Shown: in pieces, positions 1 to 4,467 of the stretch
How positions within the stretch are numbered: the first letter of the stretch is position 1
How the letters are laid out: the number at the start of each line of letters is the position of its first letter
NCBI GenBank assembly: GCA_002771015.1
Contig: PCUO01000033.1
Location: 1-5,358, forward strand
Direction of reading: 5' to 3'
Length of the DNA: 5,358 bases
From: Candidatus Yonathbacteria bacterium CG17_big_fil_post_rev_8_21_14_2_50_43_9
GTDB taxonomy: Bacteria; Patescibacteriota; Minisyncoccia; Phycocordibacterales; UBA1550
The notes under the pieces: model-generated
Told to the model about the DNA's origin: nothing
Databases searched by the model: none
What the model saw: only the letters and a program-made list of their open reading frames with translations
Translations under genes and position numbers: made by a program

Positions 1-32
1 GTCCACAGTTCTATCCATTGAACTACAGGGGC
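1..32 (-). tRNA. tRNA 5' half, probably tRNA-Arg (cut by window edge)
   Basis: Read on the minus strand from base 32, the sequence gives a 7-base acceptor strand GCCCCTG, then TA at positions 8-9, a D stem GTTC closed by GAAC around the loop AATGGATA, and the start of an anticodon stem GTGGA followed by C. The window ends before the anticodon, so the identity is not readable. The GGATAGA-type D loop is common in bacterial tRNA-Arg, which is why Arg is suggested; this is inference. A possible -10 hexamer TAAAAT lies at 46-41, eight bases before the mature 5' end, with a loose -35 TTGGGT near 71-66. No terminator separates it from the upstream pil genes, so co-transcription is also possible. 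Confidence 0.85.
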
Positions 33-35
33 ATA
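21..35. repeat. 15-base direct repeat, copy 1 (tRNA 5' end)
   Basis: The 15 bases AACTACAGGGGCATA on the plus strand are repeated exactly at 100-114. This copy covers the first 12 bases of the intact tRNA and three bases before it. The flanks differ on both sides (G versus C, and T versus A). Confidence 0.9.
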
Positions 36-37
36 TT

Positions 38-111
38 TATATTTTAACCTACTCTTCAAGAGATTACCCAAGTGCTTACTTTATTGGGCTAAGCATAACA
101 ACTACAGGGGC
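38..111 (-). pseudogene. decayed tRNA-like copy upstream of the tRNA
   Basis: Starting at 111 on the minus strand, the first 12 bases (GCCCCTGTAGTT) are identical to the 5' end of the tRNA at 32-1, and 3 bases before them also match. The two starts are 79 bases apart, about one tRNA plus a short spacer. Near the end, at 53-41, the string AGTAGGTTAAAAT resembles the 5' side and loop of a T arm (consensus GGTTCGAAT) but has lost the C and the closing strand. The middle does not fold into a D arm or a 5+7+5 anticodon arm. The simplest reading is a tandem tRNA duplicate that has decayed. The alternative is a short local duplication of the 5' end only, with the T-arm likeness due to chance. Confidence 0.4.
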
Positions 112-114
112 ATA
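100..114. repeat. 15-base direct repeat, copy 2
   Basis: Exact second copy of the sequence at 21-35, in the same orientation, 79 bases away. It begins the decayed tRNA-like segment. Integration sites usually duplicate the 3' end of a tRNA; here the 5' end is duplicated and no element lies between the copies, so an attachment-site origin is unlikely. Confidence 0.9.
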
Positions 115-135
115 AGACTAGTCCAAAGCCAAAAG

Positions 136-200
136 TCGGGAAGTAACTCTCAAACTCACAACCTTATGAACTTTATAGACTCTACCAACACTATAAAGAA
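136..200 (-). pseudogene. tRNA-like relic with CAU anticodon loop (Met-like)
   Basis: On the minus strand this segment follows the order of a tRNA. It has a D-loop string TTGGTAGAG at 188-180, an anticodon-loop string TTCATAA at 170-164 (CAU if functional), and a T arm at 159-143 with stem GTGAG, loop TTTGAGA and stem GTTAC. The T stem forms four of five pairs, one of them G-U, with a G-G mismatch at the closing position; the loop has T where C56 is nearly invariant. The D stem has lost about three bases, the anticodon stem does not pair, and TTCTTTA at the 5' end cannot pair with TTCCCGA at the 3' end. The 5' end overlaps the stop codon of the preceding pil-cluster gene. I read it as a decayed tRNA-Met-type gene. 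A chance likeness in AT-rich DNA is not excluded. Confidence 0.45.
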
Positions 201-520
201 GGGTCAACTGCTGTCCTAGTTTCTGTTATTGCATTTTCAAAATTGGTTGCTTTTTCATCAATGCTAGTAATGACTTTTGCAAGCCCTTCTTCGTTGAAAT
301 TCGCGACGCCGGTGGATTTTGGCTGAGCAACATAATAACTATCGCGATTGATTTGAATAATAACATATACATTATAACCGCCTGCCAAGACGAGCCCAAC
401 AAAAGATAAAATGGTAAGGATTCTCCAGTCTCGGTATGGAGTTATTTCCATTTTAAGAGCATCTGAGCCATTTGAGTAGGTTAGTTTTTTGAATTCGGCT
501 TTCCAGTCTTTTTTTTGCAT
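191..520 (-). CDS. small single-pass membrane protein, last gene of the pilMNO cluster
   Basis: Unrecognised 109-aa protein. It has a cytoplasmic-looking, lysine-rich start (about residues 1-33, with an MEITPYRDWR stretch just before the membrane), one hydrophobic segment at about 34-57, and a polar, mildly acidic tail of about 50 residues that would lie outside the membrane. This one-pass layout matches that of PilN and PilO. There is no lipobox cysteine, so it is not a standard PilP lipoprotein, although it sits where pilP follows pilO in other bacteria. The start ATG lies one base after the pilO stop (TAA-A-ATG) with no Shine-Dalgarno sequence, so translation is probably coupled to pilO. 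The stop is TAG at 193-191. The position suggests a part in the pilus platform; that is inference. Confidence 0.85.
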   Translation of the reverse strand: MQKKDWKAEFKKLTYSNGSDALKMEITPYRDWRILTILSFVGLVLAGGYNVYVIIQINRDSYYVAQPKSTGVANFNEEGLAKVITSIDEKATNFENAITETRTAVDPSL

Positions 521-521
521 T

Positions 522-1103
522 TTATTGATTGGTAAAATTAAGCGCTACTAAAAATACTTCTGCCTTCCATTCTGGCTCATTTGTTGTCACGATTTTTTTT
601 GCTGTAGAATTGCCCTGAGTCGCATAGGTTGGTATTTCCTCGCGCACAATTCTTACTGTCTTCCATTCTAGCTTCCCAGGAAAGTTTTCTAGAAGCTCTA
701 ATAATCGCTCTATGTCAACAAACTTGCCTGTCGCCTTTATTCGGAAATTTAAAAATGGGACAGTCTTTTCAGTATACCCCTGATCTAGCGCCTCTATGGT
801 GAGTTTTGTCCCGGACTGCGCGCCAAGAGCCTCTAATTTTTTAGCAAAGGACACAACCTCACTCTCCTTAAAAAAATATGATGATATTTTTTGTATGTTT
901 TTATCTTCGCGTCGTAGAATAGAAACTGACGATGCGGTGCGCGACTCCCTTCCAGAAAGTTCGTCTATCTTTTCGGCGAGCAACGCTGTCTCTGCTGTTA
1001 TTTTCTTTGTGACTAGAAATAAAAATGCGTACGTAGAACCAACAGCTAGTGTAAATGCTGTTGCTGTTGCTAAAAGTAATAATGTTTTTTTGTTTGCTTT
1101 CAT
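522..1103 (-). CDS. pilO: type IV pilus assembly protein PilO-like
   Basis: A 193-aa bitopic membrane protein. It has a short basic N-terminus (MKANKK), one transmembrane helix at about residues 7-31, a helical coiled-coil-like stretch with regular hydrophobic spacing at about 35-75, then an alpha/beta C-terminal part at about 80-190 that fits the ferredoxin-like fold of PilO. In known systems PilO pairs with PilN through the coiled coils and periplasmic domains and links the PilM ring to the pilus machinery. The assignment rests mainly on size, topology and position directly after pilN; PilO sequences diverge strongly. It starts 11 bases after the pilN stop without a visible Shine-Dalgarno sequence, and its own stop lies one base before the next ATG. 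It ends in TAA. Confidence 0.8.
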   Translation of the reverse strand: MKANKKTLLLLATATAFTLAVGSTYAFLFLVTKKITAETALLAEKIDELSGRESRTASSVSILRREDKNIQKISSYFFKESEVVSFAKKLEALGAQSGTKLTIEALDQGYTEKTVPFLNFRIKATGKFVDIERLLELLENFPGKLEWKTVRIVREEIPTYATQGNSTAKKIVTTNEPEWKAEVFLVALNFTNQ

Positions 1104-1114
1104 CTGGTTGATTT

Positions 1115-1681
1115 TTATTTCTTCTTCTCTGGTGGCCTTGTGTCCCTTTCCAAAACAACTGAGAAATCTATATTCTCACTCCTTACATAACTTGAAATCG
1201 GCATAGTAACGCTCGTAAATGTTGGAGATTTTTTTAATGTTTCAAAAAAATTCGCCAAGCTGTCACGATCCCTTGCTACTCCGGTTAAAACAATTCTTTC
1301 CTTGCTTGCAGTTGATTCGTATGCAAATGTGTAAATCTTTATCAGTTCTCCTTTAAGATTTAATATGTTCGTTATTGCTTCTGTTGGTGACAATCGTTCG
1401 CTGGTGTCACCGCTTGAGAGTAGTATTATTTTATTGTTTATTTCGCGAATCTGCGCGCTTATTTCTTTTTCTTGCGCGCTACTACCGTATTTTTTCTCTA
1501 GTGCTACCACTTGATTTTCAGATGCTTTAAATTTTGAAACCGCGAGAAGATACGCTGGGAAAAGAAGTACCAAGCTCGCAATCACAATGAACCCAAGCGC
1601 AAGAGTAAATACAACAGCAAGGCGAAGGCGGTATTCCAGTAATATCTTTTTTTTCTCAGTTGTGGGAAGTATGTTAAGCAT
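1115..1681 (-). CDS. pilN: type IV pilus assembly protein PilN-like
   Basis: A 188-aa protein. It begins with MLNILPTTEKKK, a variant of the conserved INLLP peptide with which PilN binds the groove of PilM on the cytoplasmic side. A transmembrane helix follows at about residues 21-46, then a charged coiled-coil-like region at about 50-90 and a C-terminal domain at about 95-175 of the PilN/PilO ferredoxin-like type. The last residues (RPPEKKK) are basic and proline-containing. It starts 8 bases after the pilM stop, again with no Shine-Dalgarno sequence, and leads into pilO 11 bases later. The gene order pilM-pilN-pilO is the classic one, which raises confidence above what the diverged C-terminal domain alone would give. 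Confidence 0.88.
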   Translation of the reverse strand: MLNILPTTEKKKILLEYRLRLAVVFTLALGFIVIASLVLLFPAYLLAVSKFKASENQVVALEKKYGSSAQEKEISAQIREINNKIILLSSGDTSERLSPTEAITNILNLKGELIKIYTFAYESTASKERIVLTGVARDRDSLANFFETLKKSPTFTSVTMPISSYVRSENIDFSVVLERDTRPPEKKK

Positions 1682-1689
1682 GATACTTG

Positions 1690-2766
1690 TTATAGCGGAC
1701 GACGCAGAGCCAGCCCGAGAGCTGTGGCATAGCGAAGTGAATCATTAAAACTGATCTCTGGGATATATTCATCAAGTGTGTTCACATTTATCATTGCATT
1801 CGCTAGCTCAACAGGTGATGATAGCCCTGACGCTAAGTAAGTTACAAAACCTGCTAAATTTGAATCTCCGCCACAGAGATATATTTTTTCTATAGTTGGG
1901 TGCTTTTCCCCGCTGTCGTAAGTATGCCCCTGCCAGTATGTTTGATGTTTGTTTATTTCGTCACGAAGGATTGATACTGTGGTCATAAGGGCGAGAGAAA
2001 GATTCTCGTTTTTATCGCCCAGGGAAATACCTTTTTCGTGTTTTATTTTTTCCGCTTCTTCGTATGAGATTTTTAAATTTTTTGCCACCACATCGGTAAT
2101 TGATCCTCCCCCAACAGGTATTGTTGATGTGAATTGCACAACTCCATTGGAAACGATGGCAATACCTGTTCGTGTTTTACCAAAATCAACCGTCATAAAT
2201 GTGTTTTTGTTTGATGACGGGATAACTGACCGCGCAATAGAATGCGCCTCCACTTCAAACGCAACTGGCGTAATACCAGACCCAGAAAACGCCTCAAGAT
2301 ACCCATCTACAAGCAAACTAGTAACAGCAGCAACTGTAACATAGATTGCTTGATCATCCTCCTTTACGATGTCATAGTCAAAAACAGCTTCATCGGCTCT
2401 TATTGGAACGTGTTCCTCGAGAGCAAGCTCAATAGCTCCACGTATATTGTTGTACTTCATAACTGGAAGTTTTAAATCATAAAGATACGCTTTTTCTTCG
2501 GGGAGAGAAACAGAAACAAATTCCAAATTGTGCGCTTTTTTAAGATCGTTTAAAATTTTCCGAAGTTCTGCAGGTTTTTTCACCTCCCCTGATTCTATGA
2601 TTCCACGAGGAATTTGGTGCTCACCAAAACGGCCAATGATAAACCCTTTTCGTTTTTCAATGAGCTCAACAAAACGCATAGCTGCGTCTGATATGTCTAG
2701 ACCGACCGCCGGCATTTGAAGAAACAGTGGGGGTGGTGAAAATTGATAATATTTACTCCTCTTCAT
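1690..2766 (-). CDS. pilM: type IV pilus assembly ATPase-fold protein PilM
   Basis: A 358-aa cytoplasmic protein of the actin-like ATPase (FtsA/PilM) family, which forms a ring under the membrane and recruits PilN. Visible motifs are phosphate-1 VGLDISDAAMRFVEL at residues 21-35, SVSLPEEKAYLYDLKLP at about 85-101 in the inserted subdomain, phosphate-2 VDFGKTRTG at 193-201, and the adenosine motif IYLCGGDSNLAGF at 295-307. Full length for the family. The 20 residues before the first motif (rich in aromatic residues and prolines) leave M18 as a possible later start. I keep the first ATG because a TATACT hexamer sits just before it, and from memory similar Pro-rich leaders occur in CPR PilM. The gene lies 18 bases after the upstream membrane-protein gene and heads the pil cluster. 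Confidence 0.95.
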   Translation of the reverse strand: MKRSKYYQFSPPPLFLQMPAVGLDISDAAMRFVELIEKRKGFIIGRFGEHQIPRGIIESGEVKKPAELRKILNDLKKAHNLEFVSVSLPEEKAYLYDLKLPVMKYNNIRGAIELALEEHVPIRADEAVFDYDIVKEDDQAIYVTVAAVTSLLVDGYLEAFSGSGITPVAFEVEAHSIARSVIPSSNKNTFMTVDFGKTRTGIAIVSNGVVQFTSTIPVGGGSITDVVAKNLKISYEEAEKIKHEKGISLGDKNENLSLALMTTVSILRDEINKHQTYWQGHTYDSGEKHPTIEKIYLCGGDSNLAGFVTYLASGLSSPVELANAMINVNTLDEYIPEISFNDSLRYATALGLALRRPL

Positions 2767-2773
2767 TACTAAT

Positions 2774-2779
2774 AGTATA
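2774..2779 (-). promoter_or_regulatory. candidate -10 element for the pilMNO cluster
   Basis: TATACT on the minus strand, seven bases before the pilM ATG and within the 18-base gap after the upstream stop codon. Transcription would start at or next to the ATG, giving a leaderless pilM mRNA. There is no convincing -35 at the usual distance. The eight-base string GTATACTA occurs in the same position before the exchanger gene on the other strand. This would let the pil genes be expressed apart from ruvX and its neighbours. Confidence 0.4.
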
Positions 2780-2784
2780 CAGTA

Positions 2785-3384
2785 CTACAAAAAGAAAGAG
2801 TAGAGGATAACTCCAAGAACAATAACAACTGCGAACGAAATAAGGTTAAAGTATTCGTAAAACACGCGCGCAATGTGTCCGCCAAAATATTTCATTACTG
2901 TTGCTACGGCGAAAAATCTTCCTCCGCGACCTAGAATAGACGCAATGATGAGTGTCGGAACGCTAATACCAAAGAGCCCTCCCGCAATAGTGAACACCTT
3001 GTATGGAATTGGCGTAAACGCCGCGACAAAAATCGCAAAGAACGCATTGTTCGCAAAAAGTTTCTGCACTGTAATCATTTCTGTCTCTAGGTGATATATG
3101 TCAACGAGCCACACACCGACTGTTTGAAACAAAAAATAACCGATTGCGTACCCAAGTAGCCCGCCGAGAACAGAGCCAGCTGTGGTGATTGTTGCATAGT
3201 AGAATGCTCGCGCCCGCTCCTTAGTCATAAGTATAGCTACAAGGAGCACATCTGGTGGAACTGGGAAAAAAGATGACTCGGCAAATGACATCCCAAAAAG
3301 CCACCACCTTGCGTTTTTACCTTCCGTGTGACGAACAGCCCAGGTGCTTAAGGAATCTTTTAGTGTCTGTAATTTTTGTTTCAT
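2785..3384 (-). CDS. YqaA/DedA-type membrane protein (VTT/SNARE-associated domain)
   Basis: A 199-aa polytopic membrane protein of the DedA/VTT superfamily, closest in pattern to the YqaA subgroup. Visible motifs are AESSFFPVPPDVLL at residues 35-48 (the acidic residue and proline-rich re-entrant loop), AFTPIPYKVFTIAGG at 122-136, and LGRGGRFFAVA at 151-161. Hydrophobic segments fall at about 27-53, 62-90, 112-150 and 172-199. Relatives are linked to envelope homeostasis, and some DedA proteins to lipid-carrier flipping or small-molecule transport; the substrate here cannot be told from sequence. It ends with TAG. It sits between the tRNA-binding protein gene and pilM, but no functional link to pili is evident. 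Confidence 0.85.
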   Translation of the reverse strand: MKQKLQTLKDSLSTWAVRHTEGKNARWWLFGMSFAESSFFPVPPDVLLVAILMTKERARAFYYATITTAGSVLGGLLGYAIGYFLFQTVGVWLVDIYHLETEMITVQKLFANNAFFAIFVAAFTPIPYKVFTIAGGLFGISVPTLIIASILGRGGRFFAVATVMKYFGGHIARVFYEYFNLISFAVVIVLGVILYSFFL

Positions 3385-3389
3385 CCTAT

Positions 3390-3417
3390 TGAATAGTTCG
3401 TATTTTGCATTTGTTAA
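3390..3417 (-). promoter_or_regulatory. candidate promoter for the YqaA-like gene
   Basis: TTAACA (3417-3412) and TATTCA (3395-3390) are separated by 16 bases on the minus strand, and TATTCA ends five bases before the ATG at 3384. An alternative pairing is TTGACA (3431-3426) with CAAAAT (3407-3402) at 18 bases, giving a short leader of about ten bases. The -35 boxes belong to the adjacent heptad repeat. AGG directly abuts the ATG, too close to serve as a normal ribosome-binding site. Confidence 0.35.
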
Positions 3418-3438
3418 TTGTCAGTTGTCAAATGTCAA
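3411..3438 (-). repeat. heptanucleotide tandem repeat, four units, consensus TTGACAA
   Basis: Read on the minus strand the units are TTGACAT, TTGACAA, CTGACAA and TTAACAA, in perfect 7-base register. Each differs from the consensus by at most one base. Every unit contains a match or near match to the -35 box TTGACA. The first two units also lie inside a 6-base inverted repeat (CAGTTG / CAACTG, plus-strand 3422-3441, 8-base loop). It fills the gap between the tRNA-binding protein gene and the YqaA-like gene. Confidence 0.8.
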
Positions 3439-3441
3439 CTG

Positions 3442-3449
3442 TTCGCGAA
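3442..3449. other. 8-base perfect palindrome TTCGCGAA
   Basis: A GC-centred palindrome that lies only five bases after the stop codon of the tRNA-binding protein gene and three bases before the heptad repeat. It has no T-run and is too short for a terminator; it could be a protein-binding site or chance. Confidence 0.35.
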
Positions 3450-3453
3450 GCGA

Positions 3454-3786
3454 TTATTGCAATGGTGTCCCATTTGGGATTTCGCGGTCAGGGGTTACTG
3501 TCGTTAAAATTTCTTCCCCTACCGCATAGAGCACCATCCCCTGACTTTCAAGTCCGCGAATCGTACGAGTAGGCAAATTTGCTAGCACGGGAACCTGTTT
3601 GCCTACTAGAACCGATGGATCCTCGTAGTGCATAGCGATACCGGAAAGAATCTGACGCGGATTTTCCTCGCCAAGATTAATCATAAGCTTAATCAACTTA
3701 TCCGCATCAGGAACTTTCTCCGCAGAAAGAATTGTCCCTATTTTTATTTCAGCTTTTTTAAATTCATCAAAAGTAATTTCTGTCAT
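3454..3786 (-). CDS. stand-alone tRNA-binding OB-fold protein (MetRS beta / C-terminal domain type)
   Basis: A 110-aa protein made up almost wholly of the EMAP-II/Arc1p-like tRNA-binding domain that forms the C-terminal dimerisation domain of many bacterial methionyl-tRNA synthetases. Visible motifs are FKKAEIKIGTILSAEKVPDA (about residues 9-28), the ADKL turn at 28-31, RQILSGIA at 44-51, VGKQVPVLANL in the middle, and RGLESQGMVLYAVGEE towards the end. As a separate gene it is usually annotated methionyl-tRNA ligase subunit beta. It would bind the outer side of tRNA and help the catalytic chain; CsaA-like or other tRNA-binding roles are possible. Its ATG overlaps the ruvX stop by four bases (ATGA), so it is translationally coupled to ruvX. 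The catalytic MetRS chain is not in the window. Confidence 0.9.
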   Translation of the reverse strand: MTEITFDEFKKAEIKIGTILSAEKVPDADKLIKLMINLGEENPRQILSGIAMHYEDPSVLVGKQVPVLANLPTRTIRGLESQGMVLYAVGEEILTTVTPDREIPNGTPLQ

Positions 3787-4187
3787 AGTGTTTCTAGTAT
3801 TGGTCTGTTATTTTTTCTGTCTATGTAGCTTTGCAAAATGATTGCTGCGGCTGAGTCGTCTACGCGCTTTCTTTTCTTTTGATAAAATCGTGCTTGCTGA
3901 GTAGAGAGGAATTCACGCTCTTCTATGATGGGCAATTCCACAATCTTGCGAAGCTCCACAATAAATCTATCAATCACTTTTTTTACAATATTTGGCTCGC
4001 CTTTGTAATTCACTGATTCACCAATAATAATTGTTTCCACAGCCTCATGCGCGCAAATAGTTTTAATCTCTCCGAGACTGCTTTTACTGTTTTCCAGAAT
4101 AGCATACGGAAAAGCAAGGGTTCCCCCATCGTCAGAAATAGCGAGCCCTATTCGCTTTGTACCGTAGTCAATTCCCAAATAACGCAT
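3783..4187 (-). CDS. ruvX: RuvX/YqgF-family RNase H-fold nuclease (putative pre-16S rRNA nuclease)
   Basis: With the start at 4187 the protein has 134 residues, normal for the family. It begins MRYLGIDYGTKRIGLAISD, with the catalytic Asp at residue 7. Further family motifs are ETIIIGESVNYKGE at 51-64 (the usual GLP is GES here), IIEEREFLSTQQA at 87-99 (the usual DER..T..A, with Glu for Asp), and VDDSAAAIILQSYID at 109-123, which carries the last acidic pair. E. coli YqgF trims the 5' end of 16S rRNA; a Holliday-junction role has also been proposed. An in-frame ATG at 4205 would add six residues before the conserved start. I reject it because a TATCAT hexamer lies between the two ATGs, and the family begins right before the GIDYG motif. 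Confidence 0.9.
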   Translation of the reverse strand: MRYLGIDYGTKRIGLAISDDGGTLAFPYAILENSKSSLGEIKTICAHEAVETIIIGESVNYKGEPNIVKKVIDRFIVELRKIVELPIIEEREFLSTQQARFYQKKRKRVDDSAAAIILQSYIDRKNNRPILETL

Positions 4188-4193
4188 ACATAT

Positions 4194-4199
4194 ATGATA
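4194..4199 (-). promoter_or_regulatory. candidate extended -10 element for ruvX
   Basis: TGC-TATCAT on the minus strand is an extended -10 pattern (TGn before the hexamer). It ends six bases before the ATG at 4187, so the transcript would begin at or beside the start codon. No good -35 is seen. It lies back to back with the tRNA-Ser promoter. Confidence 0.4.
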
Positions 4200-4215
4200 G
4201 CACACGCGACAGACA

Positions 4216-4243
4216 TTGTGTTTTCGGCAATTTTTGCTAGGAT
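4216..4243 (+). promoter_or_regulatory. candidate promoter of tRNA-Ser
   Basis: TTGTGT at 4216-4221, a 16-base spacer, and TAGGAT at 4238-4243 preceded by TGC, giving an extended -10. The start would fall near 4250, leaving a leader of roughly 14 bases before the mature tRNA. Confidence 0.4.
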
Positions 4244-4263
4244 GGGCAAGTGCCTTAATACAG

Positions 4264-4353
4264 GGATAGGTGGCTGAGTGGTCTAAGGCAGCGGTCTTGA
4301 AAACCGTCGTCCATGAAAGTGGACCGTGAGTTCGAATCTCACCCTATCCGCCA
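4264..4353 (+). tRNA. tRNA-Ser (anticodon UGA)
   Basis: A complete class II tRNA of 90 bases. The acceptor strands are GGATAGG (4264-4270) and CCTATCC (4343-4349), followed by G73 and an encoded CCA. The D arm GCTG/CAGC encloses AGTGGTCTAAGG-type bases. The anticodon arm GCGGT-CTTGAAA-ACCGT carries anticodon TGA, reading UCA and probably the other UCN serine codons. A long variable arm GTCCA/TGGAC marks it as tRNA-Ser. The T arm GTGAG-TTCGAAT-CTCAC is perfect. It is a single-gene unit with its own promoter and a terminator. Confidence 0.98.
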
Positions 4354-4354
4354 A

Positions 4355-4387
4355 AAAAAATGACTGAGTTTCACTCAGTCATTTTTT
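4355..4387 (+). terminator. intrinsic terminator of tRNA-Ser
   Basis: A perfect inverted repeat. AAAAAA plus TGACTGAGT (4355-4369) pairs with ACTCAGTCA plus TTTTTT (4373-4387) around a 3-base loop, ending in a T-run. The core stem is nine pairs and the A/T tracts add six. It begins one base after the encoded CCA, so the tRNA trailer is almost entirely the terminator. Because it has an A-tract on the left, it could work in both directions. Confidence 0.92.
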
Positions 4388-4456
4388 GTGTTTGATTGGA
4401 TACACAGATTATCCTCAGGTTTGGTTTCTATGGGGATGAGTATTCAACTATGGTAG

Positions 4457-4462
4457 TATACT
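4457..4462 (+). promoter_or_regulatory. candidate -10 element for the exchanger gene
   Basis: TATACT ends five bases before the ATG at 4468, again pointing to a leaderless or nearly leaderless mRNA. It sits in the 12-base palindrome GTAGTATACTAC (4453-4464). The string GTATACTA is shared with the pilM upstream region. No clear -35 or Shine-Dalgarno sequence is present. The rest of the interval from 4388 to 4452 shows no feature that I can support. Confidence 0.4.
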
Positions 4463-4467
4463 ACTAT

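Noticed and set aside
52..62. CTCTT-C-AAGAG palindrome as a terminator
   Set aside because: The 1-base centre cannot form a loop without losing pairs, and there is no T-run in either direction.
21..114. attL/attR pair of a small integrated element
   Set aside because: The repeat is from the 5' end of the tRNA, only 64 bases lie between the copies, and there is no integrase.
191..520. Canonical PilP lipoprotein
   Set aside because: There is no lipobox cysteine after the hydrophobic segment, which is internal (34-57) rather than a signal peptide.
796..1206. 136-codon plus-strand open frame
   Set aside because: It lies antisense to pilO and the end of pilN, has no recognisable domain, and its composition is that of a reverse-strand shadow.
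1949..2344. 131-codon plus-strand open frame antisense to pilM
   Set aside because: pilM has clear actin-fold motifs over this stretch; the antisense product shows none.
3411..3450. CRISPR array or intrinsic terminator in the heptad region
   Set aside because: The units are 7 bases without spacers, and no T-run follows the short inverted repeat.
4188..4205. Upstream in-frame ATG for ruvX at 4205, adding MCYHIC
   Set aside because: The family starts right before the GIDYG motif, and a -10-like TATCAT lies between the two ATGs.
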